DNA of 15,243 bases, taken from the NCBI GenBank assembly GCA_963205285.1, contig CAUJJQ010000158.1, positions 1 to 15,243 of the forward strand, read 5' to 3'. The position numbers were made by a program, and so were the translations under genes. Under the pieces are notes generated by a model, which did no database searches, was not told where the DNA came from, and saw only the letters and a program-made list of their open reading frames with translations. Shown in pieces: positions 8,465 to 14,586 of this stretch. The first letter of the stretch is position 1; every line of letters begins with the position of its first letter. This stretch comes from Pseudomonadota bacterium. GTDB taxonomy: Bacteria; Pseudomonadota; Alphaproteobacteria; Sphingomonadales; Sphingomonadaceae.

Positions 8465-10273
8465 TCATGGCGCGGCGCGCGCTTGTTCGGCGGCAATCCA
8501 GTCGCGGATCTGCATTTCCAAAACGTCGAGCGGAACCGAACCTTGCCCCAGCACCGCATGGTGGAAACGGCGCACGTCGAAGCGCGTGCCAAGCGCGCGT
8601 TCCGCCTCAGCCCGCAAGGCCAAGATGCGCAGTTCACCGATTTTATAGCCCAGCGCCTGCCCCGGCCAGCTGATGTAACGGTTCACTTCGGCATCGATAT
8701 TGGCATCGGACAGCGCGCTATTGTCGCGCATAAAAGCAACCGCGCGCGCCTTGTCCCAGTTCAGCGCGTGGATGCCGGTATCGACGACCAAACGGCAGGC
8801 CCGCCACATTTCATAGGACAGGCGCCCCATATTGGTTTCGGGGCTGTCATACATGCCCATTTCGATACCCAGATGTTCCGAATATAGCCCCCATCCTTCG
8901 GTAAAGGCGGTGAAGCCGGTGAAATTGCGCCGCCACATCGGGATGCTTAATTCCTGTTGCAGCGCAATCTGCAAATGGTGGCCAGGCACCGATTCATGGA
9001 GGCTGAGCGCCGGAATTTCCCACAGGGGCCGCTGGTCAAGCTTTGATGTGTTGACATAATAGGTGCCGGCAATCCCTGCCGCCATATTGCCGCCCGAATA
9101 ATAAGCCGTCGTCGTCTGTTCAGCGGTTTCGGCTGGGATTTCGCGGATGGTATAGGGGGTGCGCGGCAACAGGTCGAAATAACGCGGCAACAGTCCGTCG
9201 ATCCGCCGGGTGATGCGCGCGGTGCGGCGCATCAATTCTTCGGGATCAGAAACGAAATTGGCCGGATTGGCGCGCATCGCGGCAATCATCGCCGCGCGGT
9301 CGGCATAGCCTGATGCGCGGGCAAGCGTTTCCATTTCCGCGCGGATGCGCGCGACCTCTGACAGTCCCAAATCATGCACCTGTTGCGGGGTCATGTTGGT
9401 GGTGGTTTCCTGTGCAACGCGGAAAGCATAATAGGCAGCTCCCCCCGGTTCCGCCGACACGCTGTCGTTCGCCGCACAATGGGGCAGATATTCATCGACA
9501 AAAAAGCGGTTCTCCTTGTCGAATGCGGGGTTGATCTTTGTGGTGATGATGTCGCGTGCTTCGGCCTGCATCGCTGTCCAATCGGCTTCGCTGATGTCCA
9601 CCGGACGCGCGCGGGTAAAGGGTTCGTATATGCGCGATTGGATGGGGTCGGTCGCAATCAGCCCAGTGATCGAGCGCGAAAAATTGCCCAGCACCGAACA
9701 GGGCAGGACATAACCACCCGCCACTGCCTGGCGGGTAATGTCGATCGAGACATCGTTGACGCGCGGATATTGCGCGATGCGGGTCAAATAGCTGCGATAA
9801 TCGCGCGCATTGGCAAAGGGCAGGTTTTCCGACATCCCGGCAAAACCCTGATGCCAGCTATAGTAAGTGGAAAACAGCATCAGCCGCTGGCCAAATCGGT
9901 TCCCCTCCACCTGCGCGGAAAGCTGCCGGTGTAATATCGCCTGGTTGGTGCGCGTCGCGGCATCGAGCGCGGCTGCGGGAATCGCATCGAGCCGTGCCAT
10001 CAGCGCCGCCGCCGCCGCCGCACGCCGATCCATCGCCGCGATCGACGGGTCGGAAACCTGATCATCCCATGTCCGGACACCCAGCGCGGTCGCATATTCC
10101 GGGCTTTCGCTAAGCAACCATTGTTCATAATCATGCTCGACCGCGGCATAATCCTCCTGCGGGCCGGCTATGGCCACGCTCGGCACCAGCGCAGCACTGC
10201 CGAGAAGGGTGAGTGCCACCAGCCTGGCACCCCATTTTGCCGAACGAACGCGATTATTCATGCTGCGACGCAT
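8465..10273 (-). CDS. Secreted DUF885-family metallohydrolase
   Basis: Large exported protein of the DUF885 family, predicted zinc peptidases or hydrolases; 602 aa from ATG at 10273. A signal peptide of about 36 residues has a basic n-region (MRRSMNNRVRSAKWGAR) and a likely cut at AIA|GPQ. The family metal site HESVPGHHLQ lies at residues 426-435 (H426, E427, H432, H433), and E459 in FTEGWGLYSEHLG is the probable further ligand. The rest is mostly helical, as in the family. ATG 10273 is preferred because the purine run GGGGGGAAGAT sits just before it; ATGs at 10288 and 10261 are alternatives and do not change the mature protein. The gene converges on queF and diverges from a small membrane protein gene. 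The substrate is unknown, and dipeptides or short peptides are only a family-based guess. Confidence 0.9.
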   Translation of the reverse strand: MRRSMNNRVRSAKWGARLVALTLLGSAALVPSVAIAGPQEDYAAVEHDYEQWLLSESPEYATALGVRTWDDQVSDPSIAAMDRRAAAAAALMARLDAIPAAALDAATRTNQAILHRQLSAQVEGNRFGQRLMLFSTYYSWHQGFAGMSENLPFANARDYRSYLTRIAQYPRVNDVSIDITRQAVAGGYVLPCSVLGNFSRSITGLIATDPIQSRIYEPFTRARPVDISEADWTAMQAEARDIITTKINPAFDKENRFFVDEYLPHCAANDSVSAEPGGAAYYAFRVAQETTTNMTPQQVHDLGLSEVARIRAEMETLARASGYADRAAMIAAMRANPANFVSDPEELMRRTARITRRIDGLLPRYFDLLPRTPYTIREIPAETAEQTTTAYYSGGNMAAGIAGTYYVNTSKLDQRPLWEIPALSLHESVPGHHLQIALQQELSIPMWRRNFTGFTAFTEGWGLYSEHLGIEMGMYDSPETNMGRLSYEMWRACRLVVDTGIHALNWDKARAVAFMRDNSALSDANIDAEVNRYISWPGQALGYKIGELRILALRAEAERALGTRFDVRRFHHAVLGQGSVPLDVLEMQIRDWIAAEQARAAP

Positions 10274-10423
10274 ATCTTCCCCCCCCATCCCTATCGAGCC
10301 CGCGCGATTGCTTGGTTCGACATATTGCCCCGCCTTCAGCGTTTACGCCTGTAATCCCCAATGGCGAATCGACGAAACGTGCCATATGCGCGATGAATTG
10401 AGCCGACTCTCCGATCGCCCAAA

Positions 10424-10453
10424 TTGACGCTAGGGAAAGCTTGTGGATTCAAT
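10424..10453 (+). promoter_or_regulatory. Possible promoter for the small membrane protein gene
   Basis: TTGACG (10424-10429) and TTCAAT (10448-10453) are separated by 18 nt, giving moderate matches to -35 and -10 boxes. A strong Shine-Dalgarno run follows before ATG 10487. It lies in the roughly 210-bp divergent region upstream of both the DUF885 gene and the membrane protein gene. Confidence 0.35.
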
Positions 10454-10486
10454 GTGCTTTCGTCCATTTCCCGGTGAGGGGGGTCT

Positions 10487-10885
10487 ATGGCGTCCAAGTT
10501 TGACGATTCTACGCATCGCGCAACATTGCAATTTAAGGGCAGGTTGGAACGCGCGCCGACGCTGGCGCGCGCCATGTCGATGCACGCCTCCCTCGCCTTG
10601 CTCACCTTTGCTGCGTTACAGATAACTGGCGTGATATTACTCGCCAACCGGCCGGGCGGGACGATTTTGCCCTTTGTCGCGCTGGGCGCACTCCTCCTCC
10701 TCGCCATTCCCTTTGCGCGGCGGATTGAACGGCGTTGGCGCCGCCTGTCGGACAATGCTTTGCCCTGCCCCGCGCTCCACACCCGCTTTCGCCGCGACCG
10801 CGGGAGCTTGTGGCGCGCGGCGCTCGTCGTCCCGCCGATCTGGCTGGCGAGCTATGCGGTGGTCGCCCGCGCAGCAGGGCTGTGA
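10487..10885 (+). CDS. Small unrecognised membrane protein (three predicted helices)
   Basis: I do not recognise this 132-aa protein. After a polar N-terminus with FKGRLERAPTLARAMSMHA, it has predicted membrane helices at about residues 33-53, 60-76 and 110-129. A very basic loop (RRIERRWRRLSDN, later RFRRDRGS) lies between the second and third helices and should face the cytoplasm. ATG 10487 is well supported by a strong GAGGGGGG Shine-Dalgarno run six nt upstream, and codon use resembles the neighbouring genes, so it is likely real. It stands alone between the divergent DUF885 gene and the tRNA region. Nothing in the sequence tells its function. Confidence 0.75.
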   Translation: MASKFDDSTHRATLQFKGRLERAPTLARAMSMHASLALLTFAALQITGVILLANRPGGTILPFVALGALLLLAIPFARRIERRWRRLSDNALPCPALHTRFRRDRGSLWRAALVVPPIWLASYAVVARAAGL

Positions 10886-10948
10886 CGCTGAGGGTCAGGA
10901 CTCATTAGGCGCGACCATATCCATATGTGCCGTGAATGCATGGCCACG

Positions 10949-11013
10949 ACCATTTAGTGGTGCGGGCGCGAGGACGAAGTCCGAACAACCCAGACAAAGA
11001 CTGGGTGCGCTCG
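10949..11013 (+). ncRNA. Candidate structured RNA (hairpin plus three-way junction), unassigned
   Basis: In the 141-bp gap between the membrane protein gene and tRNA-Arg, a small hairpin ACCA/TGGT (10949-10952, 10958-10961) is followed by a possible three-way junction. The closing stem is CGGGCGC (10963-10969) with GCGCTCG (11007-11013), 7 bp with one G-U. Inside are GGAC/GTCC with a GAA loop (10972-10982) and ACCCAG/CTGGGT with a 7-nt loop (10988-11006); the latter stacks directly on the closing stem. The G-U pair would be an A-C mismatch on the other strand, which slightly favours + transcription. No promoter or terminator is evident. If read leftward instead, it would be the trailer of tRNA-Arg. 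Confidence 0.3.
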
Positions 11014-11026
11014 ACCGAAGGGAGAA

Positions 11027-11103
11027 TGGCGCGCCCGGCGGGATTCGAACCCACGGCCCCCAGATTAGGAATCTGATGCTCTATCCTGCTGAGCTACGGG
11101 CGC
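11027..11103 (-). tRNA. tRNA-Arg (anticodon CCT), CCA encoded
   Basis: A complete cloverleaf reads leftward: acceptor GCGCCCG paired with CGGGCGC, D stem GCTC/GAGC, anticodon stem TCAGA/TCTGG with loop TTCCTAA, and T arm GTGGG-TTCGAAT-CCCGC. The discriminator is G, and CCA is encoded at 11029-11027. Total length is 77 nt including CCA. Anticodon CCU reads the arginine codon AGG, which is rare in G+C-rich alphaproteobacteria. It lies 75 bp downstream of the DUF1178 gene in the same orientation, but has its own candidate promoter. Confidence 0.97.
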
Positions 11104-11122
11104 GCTGACCAACATGGTCAGC
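11104..11122 (-). other. Perfect hairpin abutting the 5' end of tRNA-Arg
   Basis: GCTGACC (11104-11110) and GGTCAGC (11116-11122) form a perfect 7-bp stem with a 5-nt loop. One more C-G pair is possible if tRNA base 1 takes part. The stem ends exactly at the base before tRNA position 1. From the candidate promoter, transcription would begin near 11121, so this hairpin would make up essentially the whole 5' leader removed by RNase P. Confidence 0.6.
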
Positions 11123-11127
11123 GTTCG

Positions 11128-11156
11128 CGCATAGAGCGGCGCGCCACCGACGGCAA
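11128..11156 (-). promoter_or_regulatory. Candidate promoter of tRNA-Arg
   Basis: On the minus strand TTGCCG (11156-11151) and TATGCG (11133-11128) are separated by exactly 17 nt, with a G+C-rich stretch after the -10 as in stable-RNA promoters. It lies in the gap after the DUF1178 stop codon (11179) and points toward the tRNA. Confidence 0.4.
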
Positions 11157-11178
11157 TATCGGGCGCGCGCCTACCCAT

Positions 11179-11634
11179 TCAATTCTGTGCATCGGGTGGG
11201 ACAAAGGGCACCAACAAGGGCATGACATTTATGCCATCGGCGTGGAGCGCAGCGACGTCGTCCGCGCTCGCGTGCCCGTGGATGACGCTTGCCGATGGCT
11301 GCACTGCGCCGTCGCCCGCCGCGTGAAGCACGCGTGCTTCGGTTGCAAAATTGTGCCCCACCCAACGGCTTTGGGGCAGCGCCTCGGCCTGCATCTCGGC
11401 GATTTTGCCGATGACCGCCATAGCTTCTGGCGGGAGCATCGGGGTCTTGCCTGAACGCGCCGCATTTCCCTTGGCCGCGACCTGCGGTGCCATTACCGCC
11501 TTGGTCACATCATCATTGCCGCAAATCGGACAGGCGATGAGTCCACCAGCTTGTTGCGCCGCATAATCATCGCTCGAACGAAACCAGCCTTCGAAAACAT
11601 GATCGAGCACGCAGCGCAGATCAAAACTGATCAT
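11179..11634 (-). CDS. DUF1178 family protein
   Basis: Conserved small alphaproteobacterial protein of unknown function, 151 aa, matching the family in length and N-terminus (MISFDLRCVLDHVFEGWFRS, a family hallmark). A CPICG motif at residues 35-39 and C8 may bind a metal. The middle carries the usual helix with AMAVIGKIAEMQAEAL, then SRWVGHNFATEARVLH. Its ATG overlaps the grxC stop by 4 nt (ATGA), so the two are probably translated together. In related bacteria this gene often follows grxC with a nitrilase-family hydrolase gene between them, and here that gene is absent. No function is known for the family. Confidence 0.92.
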   Translation of the reverse strand: MISFDLRCVLDHVFEGWFRSSDDYAAQQAGGLIACPICGNDDVTKAVMAPQVAAKGNAARSGKTPMLPPEAMAVIGKIAEMQAEALPQSRWVGHNFATEARVLHAAGDGAVQPSASVIHGHASADDVAALHADGINVMPLLVPFVPPDAQN

Positions 11635-11888
11635 GCCGCGAGCAGCCCGTCGAGCCGCCCTGCAGCTTCGAGCACCATCAAATCATCACAGCCGCCAACA
11701 TGCGCCCCGTCGATGAAAATCTGCGGCACGGTGGTGCCACCCTGCGCGCGTTCAATCATTTCCGCACGGCGCGGGCCACCCATCGAAATCTCATAATTTA
11801 GGGGCTCCACTCCTTTGGTAGCGAGCAGCGCCAGCGCGCGCCGACAATAGGGGCAGTGTTCTTTGGTATATATTTCAACGCGCGCCAT
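11631..11888 (-). CDS. grxC: Glutaredoxin 3
   Basis: Small glutathione-dependent thiol-disulfide oxidoreductase of the cytoplasm, 85 aa. The active site is CPYC at residues 12-15. The cis-proline TVP motif (TTVPQIFIDG) and the glutathione-binding GGCDDL follow, as in GrxC. ATG 11888 (MARVEIYTK) is preferred because the family normally starts a few residues before the first strand; ATG 11897 would add MQP. No clear Shine-Dalgarno sequence is visible. It lies 31 nt after comF and overlaps the DUF1178 start by 4 nt, forming the leftward group comF-grxC-DUF1178. Confidence 0.95.
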   Translation of the reverse strand: MARVEIYTKEHCPYCRRALALLATKGVEPLNYEISMGGPRRAEMIERAQGGTTVPQIFIDGAHVGGCDDLMVLEAAGRLDGLLAA

Positions 11889-11919
11889 AGGCTGCATATC
11901 GGAAGCAGCGTGCGCGAAG

Positions 11920-12720
11920 TCAATGGCCGCCTACATCCACCACCCGCGCAAATGCAAGCACATAGACCCGCGCCGCACCTACCCTACGCAACGCGCGCGC
12001 GCAGGCGCTGAGCGTCGCGCCGGTGGTCATCACATCATCAACAAGCAGGATATTGCGCCCCATGATATCGCCACGATGCTGCGGCGGCACGGCAAAGGCC
12101 CCCTGCACCCGGCGGAGCCGGGCGCGGCGGCCTAGGCCCCGCATCGAACCGGTTGGGCGTGTGCGCACCAGCGCATCGAGGTGGAGCGGCAACCCGAGCA
12201 CCCGCGCCAGTGGCCGCGCGATCAAGACGCTTTGGTTAAAGCCGCGCCGCCACAAACGCCAGCGGTCCAGCGGTACGGCCATCACCAACGCATTGTCGGC
12301 GTCCTGACCCAGCAATTCGCGCGCCGGGGCAGTCAGCATATGCGCCATTGCCCGCGCCAACCCGACGCGCCGTCCATATTTCAGGCGCAGGATGATCCCC
12401 CCCACAGCCGCATCATAGGCGATGAGCGCGCCCGCGCGGACAAAGGGCGGTGCATCTGCGATACAGGCCGCACATAGCGCGCCATCACCCTGCGGCTGGG
12501 CAAAGGGCATGGCGCAACAGGCACAAGCGGGCGGGCGCAGGAAATGGCGCGCTTGCCAACAACCCGCGCAAAAACCGCCATCATCCTGCACCATCGTCCC
12601 GCAGGCGAGGCAACGTGGGGGCAAAACCAGGTCGACGATAGGGCGCACCCAGCGCCAGAGGATTTGCTTTGCCTCCGCCGCCTCTGCCCGCCAGCCGATT
12701 TGCGCCGCATCATTGTCCAT
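11920..12720 (-). CDS. comF: ComF family protein (zinc ribbon plus phosphoribosyltransferase fold)
   Basis: 266-aa protein with an N-terminal cysteine-rich region: CLAC (37-40), CAGC (51-54), CACC (66-69) and CAAC (83-86), likely binding zinc. It is followed by a type I phosphoribosyltransferase fold. The PRPP-binding motif ILLVDDVMTTGATL is at about 224-237, and RRGFNQ at 158-163 is typical of ComF. Homologues take part in DNA uptake in some bacteria, but in alphaproteobacteria the role is not settled. ATG 12720 is chosen because GGAAAGGG lies at a good distance upstream; a start at 12792 would run past the divergent methyltransferase start. It is the first gene of the comF-grxC-DUF1178 group, and the methyltransferase gene diverges 58 bp away. 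Confidence 0.92.
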   Translation of the reverse strand: MDNDAAQIGWRAEAAEAKQILWRWVRPIVDLVLPPRCLACGTMVQDDGGFCAGCWQARHFLRPPACACCAMPFAQPQGDGALCAACIADAPPFVRAGALIAYDAAVGGIILRLKYGRRVGLARAMAHMLTAPARELLGQDADNALVMAVPLDRWRLWRRGFNQSVLIARPLARVLGLPLHLDALVRTRPTGSMRGLGRRARLRRVQGAFAVPPQHRGDIMGRNILLVDDVMTTGATLSACARALRRVGAARVYVLAFARVVDVGGH

Positions 12721-12743
12721 ATGTCGCCCTTTCCGCCAAGCGG

Positions 12744-12773
12744 CTTGTGCGCTGACCAGTGTGGCGGCACAAG
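12744..12773 (+). promoter_or_regulatory. Inverted repeat overlapping the methyltransferase ribosome binding site
   Basis: CTTGTGC (12744-12750) and GCACAAG (12767-12773) form a perfect 7-bp inverted repeat with a 16-nt spacer, within which CCA/TGG can nest. The right arm covers the start of the Shine-Dalgarno run AAGGGG (12771-12776) of the gene starting at 12779. In mRNA this would be a hairpin masking the ribosome binding site; as DNA it could be an operator in the 58-bp comF/methyltransferase divergent region. Confidence 0.4.
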
Positions 12774-12778
12774 GGGTC

Positions 12779-13570
12779 ATGGCAGGCGACATATTTGACC
12801 AACGGCGACGCGCGCTTCGCTTTGCCCGCGCCGCTGGGCGGCAAGGCTATTTTGCGCAGCAGGTCGCCGAATATCTGATCGAACGGGTGGCAGATGTGCC
12901 GCGCCATTTTGGCCGGGCGCTGCTCATCGGCGATGGCGGGGGGCCGCTCGCTGCGAAATTGGGCGCAAAGGTCGACCGGCTCGACATATGGCCCCCGCAC
13001 AAGGTAATCAATGTCGAACCGGAAAGCTATGACCTCCTCCTCTGGCCATTGGGGCTGGAGAGTGCGGGCGATGTGCCCGATGCGCTGTTGCGCGCGCGCA
13101 TCGCGCTCCGGCCCGACGGTGTGTTGGTTGGTGCCCTGTTCGGCGATGGCAGTTTTGCCGCGCTGCGCCGCGCGCTTCAGGCGGGGGACGCGCCAAACAT
13201 CATCGCGCGGATGCACCCGCAAATCAGCCTCGGCGCTATCGGCGACCTGCTGCACAAAATCGGCTTGCGCTTGATCGTTACAGATGTGGAGCGTTTGACG
13301 TGGGCCTACCCCAGCTTGTCGGCATTGGTCGCCGACTTGCGTGATGCCGCACTCACCAACATGCTGAGCGGAGCAGTGCACCCCATCGGCCGCACGCAAT
13401 GGCAAAGGGCGGAGCAGGCGTTCATGGCCGATGCGACACGTGGCCACGATGGCTCGCTGCGCGGGCGCGTGGATGCGCGGTTGCTACTCTTCACCGCATG
13501 GGCCCCCCACCCCGACCAACCGCAAGAGAAGCGCGAGCTAAATTCCAGCATTTTCGACAAATTGCCTTAG
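12779..13570 (+). CDS. NDUFAF5-like SAM-dependent methyltransferase family protein
   Basis: 263-aa protein resembling the bacterial relatives of NDUFAF5, which in mitochondria modifies a complex I subunit. The N-terminus IFDQRRRALRFARAA matches the family FDR...R..RAA opening. The SAM-binding loop is GDGGG at 51-55. YDLLLWPLGLESAGDVPDAL and ALRPDGVLVGALFG are the usual core strands. The C-terminal pattern LTWAYPSLSALVADLRDAALTNML, then TAWAPHPDQPQEKR, is characteristic. ATG 12779 is chosen because AAGGGG precedes it; the frame is open further upstream but that would overlap comF. It overlaps the convergent mutT by 33 bp. Whether it methylates or hydroxylates, and on what target, is not visible. 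Confidence 0.87.
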   Translation: MAGDIFDQRRRALRFARAAGRQGYFAQQVAEYLIERVADVPRHFGRALLIGDGGGPLAAKLGAKVDRLDIWPPHKVINVEPESYDLLLWPLGLESAGDVPDALLRARIALRPDGVLVGALFGDGSFAALRRALQAGDAPNIIARMHPQISLGAIGDLLHKIGLRLIVTDVERLTWAYPSLSALVADLRDAALTNMLSGAVHPIGRTQWQRAEQAFMADATRGHDGSLRGRVDARLLLFTAWAPHPDQPQEKRELNSSIFDKLP

Positions 13571-13942
13571 GGGCGCAATCAGCGGCAGGTCGAGCGGCGG
13601 CATGGCAAGACCGGGGAGCATATCCACATCCACCCATTGCAAGGCGGCTGCGGAGAGCGGCTGCGGCACCCCCTGCCAATGGCGCGCCGCATATAGGAGG
13701 AGGAGGATTTCGCCCCGCGTGCTTTCCCCGCTCGAAAAGGCGATCGGACGCAACGCCTCTGCTGCGACATCGAGCGTCAGCTCCTCCTTTACCTCCCGCA
13801 GCAGCGCATCAACAAGGCTCTCCCCCACCTCCTGCTTGCCGCCCGGAAACTCCCACAGCCCCCCATAATGGCCATGCGCTTCACGCTGCTGCACCAAAAT
13901 GCGACGCCTGTCGATTAACGCTACGGCAACAACGATTTGCAT
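13538..13942 (-). CDS. mutT: MutT-type Nudix hydrolase (8-oxo-dGTP diphosphatase)
   Basis: 134-aa Nudix protein, expected to hydrolyse oxidised nucleoside triphosphates such as 8-oxo-dGTP to the monophosphate and so avoid A-C transversions. The Nudix box runs from G35 to L57: G-x5-E41-x7-REVKEE (49-54). The Gly near the end of the box is replaced by Thr, a position that varies in the family. HGHYGGLWEFPGG before the box and the overall length are typical of MutT. ATG 13942 is preceded by GGGGGTG. The gene ends inside the convergent methyltransferase gene (33-bp tail overlap). It is divergent from the first pilin gene. Confidence 0.93.
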   Translation of the reverse strand: MQIVVAVALIDRRRILVQQREAHGHYGGLWEFPGGKQEVGESLVDALLREVKEELTLDVAAEALRPIAFSSGESTRGEILLLLYAARHWQGVPQPLSAAALQWVDVDMLPGLAMPPLDLPLIAPLRQFVENAGI

Positions 13943-13962
13943 GGCAACACCCCCAAGCGACG

Positions 13963-13977
13963 ATAAGAATTTGTTAA
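13963..13977 (+). promoter_or_regulatory. CtrA-like box upstream of the first pilin gene
   Basis: ATAA-N7-TTAA (13963-13966 and 13974-13977) differs by one base from the CtrA consensus TTAA-N7-TTAA. It lies about 60 bp upstream of the pilin start, in the short AT-rich patch between mutT and the pilin. CtrA control of Flp/Tad pili is known in Caulobacter, so the site is plausible but not proven. Confidence 0.3.
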
Positions 13978-14037
13978 CATATTACGCGCATAGCCCCCAA
14001 TGCAGGAATGCATAACCCACTGACCAGGGTGATAGAG

Positions 14038-14211
14038 ATGCGATGGATTTGGGCGAAGTTGCGCCGGAACGTCCGTGGGGCGACGGCAATCGAATATGGC
14101 TTGATTGCCGCGCTGATCGCGCTGGCAGCGGCGACGGCGATTCAATTATTCGCCACCAATGCCATTTCCATGTGGAATAATACCGCCGACGCTGCACGAA
14201 ATAATATGTAA
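14038..14211 (+). CDS. Flp family type IVb pilin (first copy)
   Basis: Major-pilin type subunit of Tad/Flp pili, 57 aa. A basic leader MRWIWAKLRRNVRG ends at the prepilin peptidase cut G|ATAIEY. It is followed by the hydrophobic helix GLIAALIALAAATAIQLF and a short polar tail (WNNTADAARNNM). The E and Y at +5 and +6 after the cut are the Flp signature. ATG 14038 is chosen because AGGGTGATAG lies just upstream; an ATG at 14008 would add ten residues and has poor spacing. It carries its own terminator 30 nt after the stop, so it is probably monocistronic. No Tad assembly genes are in the window. The second copy 217 bp downstream has the same GATAIEYGLIAALIA core but a different tail. Confidence 0.92.
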   Translation: MRWIWAKLRRNVRGATAIEYGLIAALIALAAATAIQLFATNAISMWNNTADAARNNM

Positions 14212-14240
14212 GCGGCGTCCTTTTACGCAGTTGCAATGGG

Positions 14241-14269
14241 AAGCGTCCGGGCATTCCGGACGCTTTTTC
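14241..14269 (+). terminator. Rho-independent terminator after first pilin gene
   Basis: AAGCGTCCGG (14241-14250) pairs with CCGGACGCTT (14256-14265) around a 5-nt loop, a 10-bp stem running into a T-rich tail (TTTTTC). It ends the first pilin transcript and separates it from the second pilin gene. Confidence 0.9.
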
Positions 14270-14325
14270 TATGGCCACACAACTTATGATATTGACCAAG
14301 ATAGTGTCATTTTTTGAAGTAAATT

Positions 14326-14340
14326 TTAACCAGTCGTCAA
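14326..14340 (+). promoter_or_regulatory. CtrA-like box upstream of the second pilin gene
   Basis: TTAA-N7-TCAA (14326-14329 and 14337-14340) is one mismatch from the CtrA consensus TTAA-N7-TTAA, and begins TTAACC like many Caulobacter sites. It lies 88 bp before ATG 14428. A possible -35 TTGACC is at 14292-14297, without a convincing -10. Confidence 0.35.
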
Positions 14341-14377
14341 CTTCTTGCCCCTAGACCAAATGTTGCTGGAAGGGTTT

Positions 14378-14399
14378 TTTACCGGACCAGCCGGGTAAA
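14378..14399 (+). other. Hairpin in the 5' leader of the second pilin gene
   Basis: TTTACCGG (14378-14385) pairs with CCGGGTAAA (14391-14399) around ACCAG, an 8-bp stem with one bulged G, ending 15 nt before the AGGAG ribosome binding site. It could stabilise the pilin mRNA or influence its translation. Confidence 0.45.
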
Positions 14400-14427
14400 T
14401 GTGAGCTTGAGTCCAGGAGTAAAGATT

Positions 14428-14586
14428 ATGTCGAAGTTCGTTAAACTGATCCGCAACAGCAAGGGCGCGACCGCCATTGAATATGGTCTGATCGCTGCTC
14501 TGATCGCCGTCGCCGGCATCGCCGCTTTCCAAGCAGTTGGCACGGGCGTGCGCGGCACGTTCAACAACGCCGCTGCCCAGCTCTAA
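14428..14586 (+). CDS. Flp family type IVb pilin (second copy)
   Basis: Pilin subunit of Tad/Flp pili, 52 aa. The leader MSKFVKLIRNSKG is cut at G|ATAIEY by the prepilin peptidase, leaving the hydrophobic core GLIAALIAVAGIAAFQAVGT and the tail RGTFNNAAAQL. ATG 14428 follows AGGAG (14415-14419) at a good distance, a stronger signal than for the first copy, suggesting higher expression. The core is nearly identical to the first copy while leader and tail differ, so the pair arose by an old duplication. The mRNA has a leader hairpin and three hairpins at the 3' end including a strong terminator. The next gene is a convergent M48-type protease. Confidence 0.94.
   Translation: MSKFVKLIRNSKGATAIEYGLIAALIAVAGIAAFQAVGTGVRGTFNNAAAQL

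Noticed and set aside
10969..10985. Resemblance to the RNase P RNA core (GAGGA..GAAGTCC)
   Set aside because: RNase P RNA has a longer conserved core and several hundred nucleotides; the region is too short and the other conserved stretches are absent.
10674..11108. Open frame with a GGIRTHGPQIRNL-type C-terminus
   Set aside because: The C-terminal half is the tRNA-Arg read on the opposite strand, a well-known spurious annotation, and the N-terminal half is an alternative frame of the small membrane protein gene.
12422..12778. N-terminal extension of the methyltransferase frame
   Set aside because: The frame is open upstream but overlaps comF on the other strand; the ribosome binding site and the family N-terminus place the start at 12779.
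14008..14037. Upstream ATG for the first pilin (adds ten residues)
   Set aside because: The Shine-Dalgarno sequence touches the ATG with almost no spacer, while the start at 14038 has a good site and gives a normal short leader.
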